Assembly: GCF_005938215.1 (NCBI RefSeq)
Contig: NZ_VCPD01000001.1
Coordinates: 434,001-498,000, forward strand
Length of the DNA: 64,000 nucleotides
DNA from: Ruegeria sediminis
GTDB taxonomy: Bacteria; Pseudomonadota; Alphaproteobacteria; Rhodobacterales; Rhodobacteraceae
Direction of reading: 5' to 3'
Position 1 is the stretch's first letter, and every line of letters starts with the position of its first letter. The translations under genes and the position numbers were made by a program. Below the pieces are notes generated by a model. That model made no database searches and had not been told where the DNA came from. It was given only the letters and a program-made list of their open reading frames with translations. Shown here piece after piece: positions 57,166 to 64,000 of this stretch.

Positions 57166-57182
57166 CCGTGGACGACACGACC

Positions 57183-57216
57183 AAAGGCATCCCGGCAGAA
57201 CCCGGAGATGCCTTTT
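57183..57216 (+). terminator. Intrinsic terminator after the YjhQ-like gene
   Basis: Stem AAAGGCATC (57183-57191) and GATGCCTTT (57207-57215) with a 15-base loop, ending in a T-run (TTTTG). Confidence 0.75.
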
Positions 57217-57281
57217 GTCAAAGCCGCCCCTCCAAGAATGATCGCGCCGCCCGAGGGCGGGAAGGCTGGGTCGTCGGATTG

Positions 57282-57328
57282 GGGCCCGCCTTGGTTGCGG
57301 GCCCATTTTTGGCGTCCGGGGTGCAGCG
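57282..57328 (+). terminator. Terminator repeat copy B
   Basis: Stem GGGCCCGC (57282-57289) and GCGGGCCC (57297-57304), then ATTTTTGG and the flank GCGTCCGGGG-GCAGCG (57312-57328). It is a near copy of the element at 55989-56037 in the same orientation, about 1.29 kb away. Confidence 0.7.
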
Positions 57329-57439
57329 CCCCCAGCCAAGGGAAGCGCGGTTCGTTCTGGAGGCTGGTTGCGGGGGCCGGAAGCACCCGGCGCAGGAACC
57401 GCATGGATGTCCGTTTGTCTCCTGGCCCTGTGCCGTCCG

Positions 57440-59545
57440 CTATTCCGTGCGGTCGTCGGGTGTTGCAACGGATGCGGTGATGATCTGTCCCAACGTCCGC
57501 GCCACGCAGGCTCCGGAATGCGGTGCCTGGGCCAGAACCGATGGCGGAATGTGGCGGAATGCGCCGCCCGCCCCCTTCAGTTCGTGGGAAATCGTGAAAG
57601 TGCGCAGGAAGTCCGCGTAGGGATCGGAGCCGTCCTGGCGCGGGCGGTAATTCAGGCGCCCCTCGCGCACGCTCGCTTCATAGATGGTCTCGCCTCCCTT
57701 GATCGTCTCCAGAACGGTGATGCTGTCGAGCGTTTCCGGATCGACGGCGGTGGGATCATCCGACAGGATCACGAGATCGGCCACTTTGCCCGCCACCAGC
57801 GACCCTTTCCGGTCTTCTTCGAAATGCTGATAGGCTGGCCAGATCGTAAGAGATTTCAGCGCCGTGAGCACATCGACCCGGTGGGTAGGGCCAATGATGT
57901 CATTCGAGCGCGAGCGTCGCGTCACGGTCGCATCCAGAATGCGCATCGAATCGGGGAAAGCCACGGGGGCGTCGTGGTGGCTTGAGAACATCATGCCGCG
58001 CTCTCGCACCCATCCGGTCGGCGAGATATTGTCGGCGGCATCCGGGCCGACCGTGCGGTCGCGGTGCCAGTCGCCCCAGTAGAACGTGTGCATGGGAAAG
58101 AGCGACGGGAACACATCGAGCCGGTAATACGCATCCACCTGGTCTTCGCGCAGAAACTGGCCGTGGACAAGGACCGGACGGCGGTCAGCCGGCCCGTAGG
58201 TTTCGGTCGCCGTGTCGATGGCGGCGATGAGCATGTCGGACGCACCTTCGCCATTGGCATGTGTCAGTATCTGCACGCCGTTGGCAAAGGCCCAGTCGAC
58301 TGCGTCGAACACCTGATCTCCGGAGGCGGAGGCATAACCCGAGTAATCCGCCCGGAACCCCTCGGGAGGGTTGAAATAGGGGCGATCCCGCAACGCGGTG
58401 AATCCCTGCGGCGAGCCGTCAATCGTCAGCTTCGCGCCCCCGACGCGAAAGCGGTCCGTATACTCGCGCGAGTGATTTTCCAGGATATAGTCACGGTTTA
58501 CCAGAACATCCGGATAGGTGACCACGTCGATGTCCAGCCCTTCTTCGGTTGCCACCGCCTTCATCAGCTTGGCGACAGCCGGTGTGGAGCGGCCCTCTTG
58601 CGCAGTGGTGTATCCGAACGACGCGATCAGTTCGGTGCCTGCTCTGAAAATCGCCCGGTTGGCTTCCTTGTCCAATCCGCCGAGGAGTTCGCCAATCACA
58701 GCAAAGGCCGCGTTCTCTTCCAGCACGCCGTTCGGCTCGGTACTGCCTTCGCGTCGCCTGATCAGACCGCCCGCAGGGTCGGGCGTGTCGGCGGTAATCC
58801 CGGCCAGTTCCAGTGCCTTCGAATTTGCGACGCCCAGATGGCCTGACTGGTGAACCGCGTAAACGGGGATTTCGGTGGAAACGGCGTCCAGTTCGTCACG
58901 CGTCGGGTGGCGCTGTTCGGCAAGCTGGGCATCGTCGTAACCGAAGCCGAGGATCAGGCCAGCTGCGGCGACGCGATCGGGTTGGGCATCCGCAAAGTCG
59001 CGCAGGACCTGCTGCAGCGACGGAATATCGTTGACCGTCCCGTCCGGCGCAGGCAGCAGGTTCGCCGACAGCGCCTGAATACCGATCATGAACACATGCC
59101 CGTGGGCATCCACGAAACCGGGAATCATCGTGCGGCCCGAGAGATCAATAACCTCGGTCTGCGGCCCCCGAAAGGCCATGACGTCGTCCGTATCGCCGAC
59201 ACCGATGATCACACCGTCTTTCTCTGCCAGTGCCTCGGCCCGCATTGCGCCATCAACCATGGTCAGGATCGGACCACCCATCCAGATGCGATCCGCCTCT
59301 ATTGCGGCGGCCTCGGTTGTGTTCGCCGCGGCATGTTGCTCGCGGAAGTAATCCCAGGCGTCGACCTCGGTGCCGTCCGCAAGCTTGCAGAACCCGCTCT
59401 GCCCTTCGGCGCCGTCCGCTATGGAATAGGTGCCGCCTTGATCGACGCAAAACGCTGCCGCCGGGTTCGGCGTTTCCGATGCAAGCGCGACGGATGCAAA
59501 AGCGGTCGAAATGAAACTGGCGATCATTGTCAGGGAACGAAGCAT
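57440..59545 (-). CDS. Exported amidohydrolase (YtcJ-type) with N-terminal DUF333 domain
   Basis: A 701-residue protein. Residues 1-23 form a signal peptide (LTMIASFISTAFASVALAS). Residues 26-71 match DUF333 (NPAAAFCVDQGG..GFCKLADGTEVDAWDYFREQH), with its two conserved cysteines. From about 85 onward it is an amidohydrolase_3 / YtcJ-type metal hydrolase with IPGFVDAHGH (metal H148, H150), QSGHLGVANSKALE and LVAGKVADLVILSDDP. The start ATG at 59545 is preferred because it opens the signal peptide. It diverges from the aldo/keto reductase operon. Substrate unknown; related proteins hydrolyse cyclic amides and similar bonds. Confidence 0.83.
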   Translation of the reverse strand: MLRSLTMIASFISTAFASVALASETPNPAAAFCVDQGGTYSIADGAEGQSGFCKLADGTEVDAWDYFREQHAAANTTEAAAIEADRIWMGGPILTMVDGAMRAEALAEKDGVIIGVGDTDDVMAFRGPQTEVIDLSGRTMIPGFVDAHGHVFMIGIQALSANLLPAPDGTVNDIPSLQQVLRDFADAQPDRVAAAGLILGFGYDDAQLAEQRHPTRDELDAVSTEIPVYAVHQSGHLGVANSKALELAGITADTPDPAGGLIRRREGSTEPNGVLEENAAFAVIGELLGGLDKEANRAIFRAGTELIASFGYTTAQEGRSTPAVAKLMKAVATEEGLDIDVVTYPDVLVNRDYILENHSREYTDRFRVGGAKLTIDGSPQGFTALRDRPYFNPPEGFRADYSGYASASGDQVFDAVDWAFANGVQILTHANGEGASDMLIAAIDTATETYGPADRRPVLVHGQFLREDQVDAYYRLDVFPSLFPMHTFYWGDWHRDRTVGPDAADNISPTGWVRERGMMFSSHHDAPVAFPDSMRILDATVTRRSRSNDIIGPTHRVDVLTALKSLTIWPAYQHFEEDRKGSLVAGKVADLVILSDDPTAVDPETLDSITVLETIKGGETIYEASVREGRLNYRPRQDGSDPYADFLRTFTISHELKGAGGAFRHIPPSVLAQAPHSGACVARTLGQIITASVATPDDRTE

Positions 59546-59834
59546 GTCGAGTAGCCTATCTGTTTGCGCAATTGGTGCTGCCTGGTGATCTTGTCGTTGC
59601 CGGGCAATCGGCTTGGCCAACGCCCGAATGGCATAAAGATATTCCAATACTTTCGTGGAAAGACCACTTGCGTGTCAACGACGCCGGCAAACAGGGCAAG
59701 AGACCGAGCCGGAAGCAGGAACCTCAAGGCGGAAGCTTGTTGAAACCGGGCAGACGCAAAGACCCGCCCCCGCCTGGATGATCGCCACGATCTTCGCCCT
59801 TTTCGCCGGGGATTTGCCGTGCGATTGTCCGCGC
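59546..59834. other. Divergent promoter gap
   Basis: About 290 bases separate the amidohydrolase start from the aldo/keto reductase start. No gene, clear operator or riboswitch could be recognised. Confidence 0.45.
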
Positions 59835-60773
59835 ATGACTCGCCTTCTGACCAGCCCCGACGGAACCCCCGCAAGCCGCTTTGCCTTTGGCGCGATGCAG
59901 TTCGGCGGGCGGGCCGATGCCGGCCGGAGCCGGGCGATGTTTGATGCCTGCCGCGCGGCGGGCATCACGCATTTCGACACTGCGCATGTCTATACCGACG
60001 GCGCCTCGGAAACGCTGTTGGGCGGGATGATCGGCGCCGAGCGCGACGGCCTGCTGATCGCGACCAAGGCGGGGTACGTCGGAGGCGCGGGCGCGGCCAA
60101 TATCAGGGCGCAGTTCGACGAGTCGCGCAGGCGGCTGGGGCTGGACATGGTGGACGTCCTCTACCTGCACCGCTTCGATCCGGACACAGACCTGGCCGAG
60201 ACGATGGCCTGTTTCGCCGAGCTGAAACAGGCGGGCCGGATCCGCCATGTGGGCCTGTCCAACTTTGCGGCGTGGCAGGTGATGAAGGCGGTGGGCGTAG
60301 CGGCCGAGGTCGATCTGAGCATCGACGTCCTGCAGCCGATGTACAACCTGGTGAAGCGGCAGGCCGAGGTCGAGATCCTGCCCATGTGCGCGGATCAGGG
60401 CATCGCGGTGGCCGCCTATTCGCCGCTGGGCGGCGGGCTGCTGACCGGCAAGTACGCGCAGGGCGATCAGGGCCGGCTGGCCGAGGATGAACGGTACGCC
60501 ACCCGCTATGGCGTGGGCTGGATGGCCGATGCGGCGCGGCGGCTGGCGGAACTGGCCGCGGAACTGGGCGTTCATCCGGCCACGCTGGCGGTGGCCTGGG
60601 TCGCGGCGAGCCCGTGGCGCCCGGCGCCGATCATCTCGGGGCGCAGCGCGGAACAGCTTGGACCTTCGCTGGCGGCGCTGTCCCTGGATATGTCGCCGGA
60701 GCTTTATGCGCGGATCACCGCGTTCAGCCAGACCCCGCCGCCGGCCACGGACCGGCTTGAGGAGCAGTCATGA
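59835..60773 (+). CDS. Aldo/keto reductase
   Basis: A 312-residue AKR (beta/alpha)8 protein. The catalytic tetrad is visible: HFDTAHVYTDG (Asp, Tyr), LIATKAGY (Lys) and YLHRFD (His). The NADPH-binding region is IISGRSAEQL. ATG at 59835 begins MTRLLTSPDGTPASRFAFGAMQFGG. It starts a three-gene operon with an FAD oxidoreductase and a DUF938 methyltransferase, each joined by a four-base overlap. The physiological aldehyde or ketone is unknown. Confidence 0.87.
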   Translation: MTRLLTSPDGTPASRFAFGAMQFGGRADAGRSRAMFDACRAAGITHFDTAHVYTDGASETLLGGMIGAERDGLLIATKAGYVGGAGAANIRAQFDESRRRLGLDMVDVLYLHRFDPDTDLAETMACFAELKQAGRIRHVGLSNFAAWQVMKAVGVAAEVDLSIDVLQPMYNLVKRQAEVEILPMCADQGIAVAAYSPLGGGLLTGKYAQGDQGRLAEDERYATRYGVGWMADAARRLAELAAELGVHPATLAVAWVAASPWRPAPIISGRSAEQLGPSLAALSLDMSPELYARITAFSQTPPPATDRLEEQS

Positions 60774-61843
60774 TCGATTTCCTGGTGATCGGCGGCGGCA
60801 TCGCCGGCCTCAGCGCGGGCGCGCGGCTGTCGGCCCACGGCAAGGTGGTTGTGCTGGAGGCCGAGGAGGCGTTGGGATACCACGCCTCGGGCCGGTCGGC
60901 GGCGCTGTTCGAGGCGAATTACGGCCTGCCCGAGACGGTCGCGCTGAGCAAGGCCAGCGACGCGTACCACCGGAGCGCCAACGGCGGATACCTGAGCCCG
61001 CGCGGGCTGATGTTGGTGGCCGGACCCGACCAGAGGGCGGATTTCGAGGCGGATGTGACGGAGCTGGGGCTGGAGCCGATGCCGCTGGAGCAGGCGATCG
61101 GCCTTGTGCCGATCCTGAACCCAGAAACGGTGGGCTTTGCCGCCCATCACGAGGCCGCCTGGGATCTGGACACTGACCGGATGCTGCAGGATTTCGCCCG
61201 CGAGATCCGCGGCAATGGCGGTCAGGTGCTGACCCGGCGCCGGGTGACGTCGATCTCGGGGCCCGGGCCCTGGGTGGTCGAGGCCGGCGAGACCTTTGAG
61301 GCGCGAAGCGTCGTCAACGCGGCGGGCGCCTGGGCCGATCAGGTCGCGGAGATGGCCGGCGTCGGTCGGATCGGATTGACGCCCTGCCGCCGGTCGATGG
61401 CGCGGCTGCCGGCGCCGGGGGGGCATGACGTCTCGGGCTGGCCGATGATCCTGGGGGTGAACGAAAGCTGGTACGCCAAGCCCGATGCGGGCAAGCTGCT
61501 GGTTTCGCCCGCCGATGCCGAGCCGGTCGAGCCGCATGACGCCTGGGCGGACGACATGGTTCTGGCCGAGGGGCTGGCCCGGTACGAGGCGATGGTGACG
61601 GAACCCGTGACGCGGCTGGAGACCAGCTGGGCCGGGCTGCGCAGTTTCGCGCCCGACCGGCGGCTGGTGCTGGGGCCGGACCCGGCCACGCCCTCGTTCG
61701 TATGGTGCGCGGGTCAGGGCGGCTATGGGTTCCAGACCGCGCCGGCCGCCTCGCAACTGGTGGCCGATCTGGTTTGCGGCGCGGCGCCCGACCTGGACGC
61801 GGCCACGGTGGCGGCGCTGCGACCCGAGAGGCTGAGGCCATGA
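60770..61843 (+). CDS. FAD-dependent oxidoreductase (DAO family)
   Basis: A 357-residue flavoprotein of the D-amino acid oxidase/glycine oxidase type. The motif FLVIGGGIAGLSAGARLSA at 4-22 binds FAD, HASGRSAALFEANYG is the post-nucleotide region, and the C-terminal WCAGQGGYGFQTAPAASQLVADL completes the FAD site. It is likely to oxidise an amino acid or amine. Start ATG 60770 overlaps the preceding stop by four bases. Confidence 0.85.
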   Translation: MIDFLVIGGGIAGLSAGARLSAHGKVVVLEAEEALGYHASGRSAALFEANYGLPETVALSKASDAYHRSANGGYLSPRGLMLVAGPDQRADFEADVTELGLEPMPLEQAIGLVPILNPETVGFAAHHEAAWDLDTDRMLQDFAREIRGNGGQVLTRRRVTSISGPGPWVVEAGETFEARSVVNAAGAWADQVAEMAGVGRIGLTPCRRSMARLPAPGGHDVSGWPMILGVNESWYAKPDAGKLLVSPADAEPVEPHDAWADDMVLAEGLARYEAMVTEPVTRLETSWAGLRSFAPDRRLVLGPDPATPSFVWCAGQGGYGFQTAPAASQLVADLVCGAAPDLDAATVAALRPERLRP

Positions 61844-62493
61844 GCAAGCGGAGGCTGCCGCCGAGCGCGAGCGTCGCGGAACAGGGCGAAGGCGCCAGGC
61901 TGGTCGCGCCGGCGGCCAGCCGCAACCTGGGGCCGCTTTGCGACCTGCTGGCGCATGTGGCCCCGGCCGGCGGACGCGCGCTGGAACTGGCCAGCGGCAC
62001 CGGCCAGCACGTCGCCGCCTTTGCCGAAAGGCTGCCGGATTTCGACTGGCAACCGACCGAGATCGACCCCGGGCGCCGGGCCAGCATCGACGCCTACGCC
62101 GGCAACCTGCCCAACGTGGCGCCGGCCATCGCGCTGGATGCGACCGAGCCGGAATGGGGAGCGCGGCATGGCGGTCAGGACCTGATCGTGCTGATCAACC
62201 TGCTGCACCTCGTCAGCCTGGCCGAGACCGAGACCCTCATCACCGAAACCGCCCGCGCGCTTGCGCCCGGCGGCCGCTTCGTCCTTTACGGCCCGTTCAT
62301 GCGCGGCGGCGAACTGACCAGCGAGGGCGACGCCAGGTTCCACGCGACCCTGACCGCGCAGGACCCCGAGATCGGCTACAAGGACGATTTCGACACCATC
62401 GACCTGATGCAGGCGGCGGGGCTGGACATGGTCGAGATCGTCGAGATGCCCGCAAACAACCTTGCCCTGATCGCGGAAAAGCCCGCCACCTGA
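61840..62493 (+). CDS. DUF938 family protein (predicted SAM-dependent methyltransferase)
   Basis: A 217-residue protein of the DUF938 class. ALELASGTGQHVAAFAERLPD matches motif I of SAM-dependent methyltransferases and LIVLINLLHLVSLAETE the acidic loop after motif III; GGRFVLYGPFMRGGELTSE is the conserved DUF938 core. The target of methylation is unknown. It overlaps the oxidoreductase gene by four bases and ends its operon. Confidence 0.85.
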   Translation: MSKRRLPPSASVAEQGEGARLVAPAASRNLGPLCDLLAHVAPAGGRALELASGTGQHVAAFAERLPDFDWQPTEIDPGRRASIDAYAGNLPNVAPAIALDATEPEWGARHGGQDLIVLINLLHLVSLAETETLITETARALAPGGRFVLYGPFMRGGELTSEGDARFHATLTAQDPEIGYKDDFDTIDLMQAAGLDMVEIVEMPANNLALIAEKPAT

Positions 62494-62566
62494 TCAAGAT
62501 CAAGGAGGCGGTCCGGAAACCCTTTACACATGCAAAGAACGTGATGTTTACGAAAGGGATATCGTC

Positions 62567-62905
62567 ATGAGCTGGGAAGAGAAACTGTCCGCGACGCGAT
62601 CGGGGTTGCGGAACCTGAACACCGCGATACCGGACACCGCCCGCGCCTTTGGCGGGCTGGGAAAGGCGGTCAAGGAAGGCGGGACGCTGGATTACAAGGT
62701 CAAGGAATTCGTGGCGCTCGGCATTTCCGTCGCGGTGCGGTGCGAGCCCTGCATCTCACTGCATATCGAAGCGCTGATCAAGGCGGGGGCCACCCGCGAA
62801 GAGGTCGCGGACGTTCTGGCCATGACGATACAGATGGGCGGCGGGCCGTCGATGATGTACGCCGCCAAGGCCCTTGAATGTTTCGACGAGCTTGCCGGAT
62901 CCTGA
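62567..62905 (+). CDS. Carboxymuconolactone decarboxylase / AhpD-like protein
   Basis: A 112-residue all-helical CMD-family protein with the redox motif CEPCISLH (CxxC with the following His) near residues 62-69, as in AhpD-type peroxidases. MGGGPSMMYAAKALECFDEL is the usual C-terminal helix. It may act as a peroxidase or a small reductase. ATG 62567, with AAAGGGATATCGTC upstream. A single gene followed by an EF-hand protein after 28 bases. Confidence 0.85.
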   Translation: MSWEEKLSATRSGLRNLNTAIPDTARAFGGLGKAVKEGGTLDYKVKEFVALGISVAVRCEPCISLHIEALIKAGATREEVADVLAMTIQMGGGPSMMYAAKALECFDELAGS

Positions 62906-62933
62906 TCTTCGGATCCTGTCGCAAAGGAGTGCC

Positions 62934-63374
62934 ATGATGCGATCTATCCTGCTTTGCACCGCGGTTTGGGCGGTGGCGTCCTCCGCGCTGGCGGACGGCC
63001 AAAAGGTGCCCGGCGCGCATTTCATCGAGAACTGGGACCTTGACGGCGACGGTCAGGTGACCGTGGCCGAAACCGCGAACAAGCGCGGCGAGATCTTCGC
63101 CATGTTCGACCAGAACGGCGATGGCGCGCTCGACCAGGGGGAATACGACCTGTTCGACGAGACGCGCCGCGCCGACATCGAAGCCAATGCCGGCGGAAGG
63201 AAGGGCCCGATGCAGGTGGTGGACGAGGCGATGGACCGCCGGTTCAACGACCTGGATGGCGACGGAGCCGTTTCCAGGGCGGAGTTCGACGAACAATCCG
63301 CGACGTTCTTCGGGATGATCGACCGGAATGGCGACGGCGTCGTCACCGGCGCGGATTTCAAGCCGCAAGGATGA
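62934..63374 (+). CDS. Secreted four-EF-hand calcium-binding protein
   Basis: A 146-residue exported protein. Residues 1-21 are a signal peptide (MMRSILLCTAVWAVASSALA). Four EF-hand loops of the canonical DxDGDG type follow: DLDGDGQVTVAE, DQNGDGALDQGE, DLDGDGAVSRAE and DRNGDGVVTGAD, with no other domain. It is a candidate periplasmic or extracellular Ca2+ sensor or buffer. ATG at 62934 (or the next codon, 62937) has AAAGGAGTG upstream. Confidence 0.85.
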   Translation: MMRSILLCTAVWAVASSALADGQKVPGAHFIENWDLDGDGQVTVAETANKRGEIFAMFDQNGDGALDQGEYDLFDETRRADIEANAGGRKGPMQVVDEAMDRRFNDLDGDGAVSRAEFDEQSATFFGMIDRNGDGVVTGADFKPQG

Positions 63375-63399
63375 AAAAAGGCCCCGCCGAGGCGGGGCC
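63374..63399 (-). terminator. Intrinsic terminator of the GcvT-type gene
   Basis: GC-rich stem GGCCCCGCC / GGCGGGGCC (63380-63399) followed on the minus strand by six T residues. It ends transcripts of the minus-strand gene at 63417 and could also slow those from the EF-hand gene. Confidence 0.85.
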
Positions 63400-63416
63400 G
63401 TAGTGGCCGGAAGGGG

Positions 63417-64000
63417 TTATCCGTCCTTGCGGATAACCTCGTTCTTCGGGTCGTAGGGGCTGTCGCAGGTCACGACGGCGTCCCACAGCTGGTCCAGCAT
63501 CTTGACCTTCAGTTTCGTGCCTTCGACCGCCAGTTCGGGCTTCACGTAGCCCATGCCGACGGATTTCTCGAAGGCCACCGAATAGCCGCCCGAGGTCAGG
63601 CGGCCGACTCGCTCGCCTTCGGGGGTGTAGAGCGCCTCGCGGCCCCAGGGATCGGCGTCCGACGGACCGTCGATCAGCAGGGTGCAGCATTTGACGCGCA
63701 CGCCGGTCTCTTCCAGCCTGGCCTTGCCGTGGAACTCCTTCGACAGGTCCACGAAGCGCGGCAGGTCGGCCTCGAGCGGGGTCGCGTCGCGGCCCAGTTC
63801 GTTGCCGAAGGCGCGATAGGATTTCTCCTGGCGCAGCCAGTTCTGGGCGCGGGCGCCGACCAGCTTCATGCCGTGCTTCTCGCCGGCCTTTTCGAGCAGG
63901 TCGAACAGGTAGTTCTGCATCTCGATCGGGTGGTGCAGTTCCCAGCCCAGCTCGCCGGTATAGGCGACGCGGATGGCGTTGACCGGGCACATGCCCAGTT
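63417..64000 (-). CDS. GcvT-type dehydrogenase, C-terminal part (dimethylglycine/sarcosine dehydrogenase family; 5' end outside window)
   Basis: The frame is open at the window end. The visible ~194 residues are the C-terminal folate-binding domain: AYTGELGWELHHPIEMQNYLFD, LRQEKSYRAFGNELGRDATPLEAD and GRLTSGGYSVAFEKSVGMGYV, which match GcvT domains of dimethylglycine and sarcosine dehydrogenases. It is a third such gene in the window besides those at 24323-29136. The missing N-terminal FAD domain cannot be checked here. A strong terminator follows it. Confidence 0.85.
   Translation of the reverse strand, partial: LGMCPVNAIRVAYTGELGWELHHPIEMQNYLFDLLEKAGEKHGMKLVGARAQNWLRQEKSYRAFGNELGRDATPLEADLPRFVDLSKEFHGKARLEETGVRVKCCTLLIDGPSDADPWGREALYTPEGERVGRLTSGGYSVAFEKSVGMGYVKPELAVEGTKLKVKMLDQLWDAVVTCDSPYDPKNEVIRKDG

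Overview
The window is a high-GC chromosomal segment of an alphaproteobacterium, most likely a marine Rhodobacteraceae/Roseobacter-group organism. This is inferred from the gene content (TRAP transporter, class II ribonucleotide reductase, HisZ-dependent short HisG, BMP-type nucleoside importer beside xdhABC, several GcvT-fused dimethylglycine-dehydrogenase-like proteins) and from copies of an intergenic element with a GAGTATTT core that I associate with this family. No rRNA, tRNA or CRISPR array was seen.

Layout. (1) 1-5.6 kb, plus strand: the end of an indolepyruvate ferredoxin oxidoreductase, a dihydroxy-acid dehydratase, a D-2-hydroxyacid dehydrogenase and an FMN L-lactate-type dehydrogenase, all enzymes that make or consume 2-oxo acids. 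(2) 5.9-18.9 kb: a sugar-acid regulon built around two divergent promoter regions. Each carries the identical 17-bp box TTTTGTATACAGAATAC and each faces its own FCD-type GntR regulator. The enzymes are an IlvD/Edd pentonate dehydratase, a FAH-family XylX-like dehydratase and a 2-oxoglutarate-semialdehyde-type dehydrogenase (a Weimberg-like route to 2-oxoglutarate), two beta-hydroxyacid dehydrogenases, a GguC/AraD1 protein, a PdxA2-like dehydrogenase and a complete TRAP transporter. (3) 19.0-32.3 kb: a LysR regulator diverging from a seven-gene, almost gap-free operon: non-pyrrolysine MttB-type methyltransferase, aldehyde dehydrogenase, class III aminotransferase, two FAD/GcvT demethylating dehydrogenases, a ThDP enzyme and an FAD fumarate-reductase-like dehydrogenase. 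It looks like a catabolic operon for a methylated amine or betaine whose substrate I cannot name; it is the best candidate here for an undescribed pathway.

(4) 32.4-46.2 kb: an IS3 orfA remnant, then mostly housekeeping genes: nrdJ, a DUF1489 gene, hisS-hisZ-hisG, an enoyl-CoA hydratase, slyX, an apparently lower-GC exported sulfatase, dnaE and a TauE/SafE permease. (5) 46.5-56.0 kb: xdhABC followed by a BMP-family ABC nucleoside/purine importer, a purine salvage and oxidation operon. xdhB carries an in-frame extra segment that begins with the family's intergenic repeat. (6) 56.2-57.2 kb: a TopAI(YjhX)-YjhQ toxin-antitoxin-like pair with a possible leader ORF, flanked by directly repeated terminator elements. 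(7) 57.4-64 kb: a periplasmic amidohydrolase with an N-terminal DUF333 domain, an operon of aldo/keto reductase, FAD oxidoreductase and DUF938 methyltransferase, a CMD/AhpD protein, a secreted four-EF-hand protein, and the C-terminal end of a third GcvT-type dehydrogenase running off the window.
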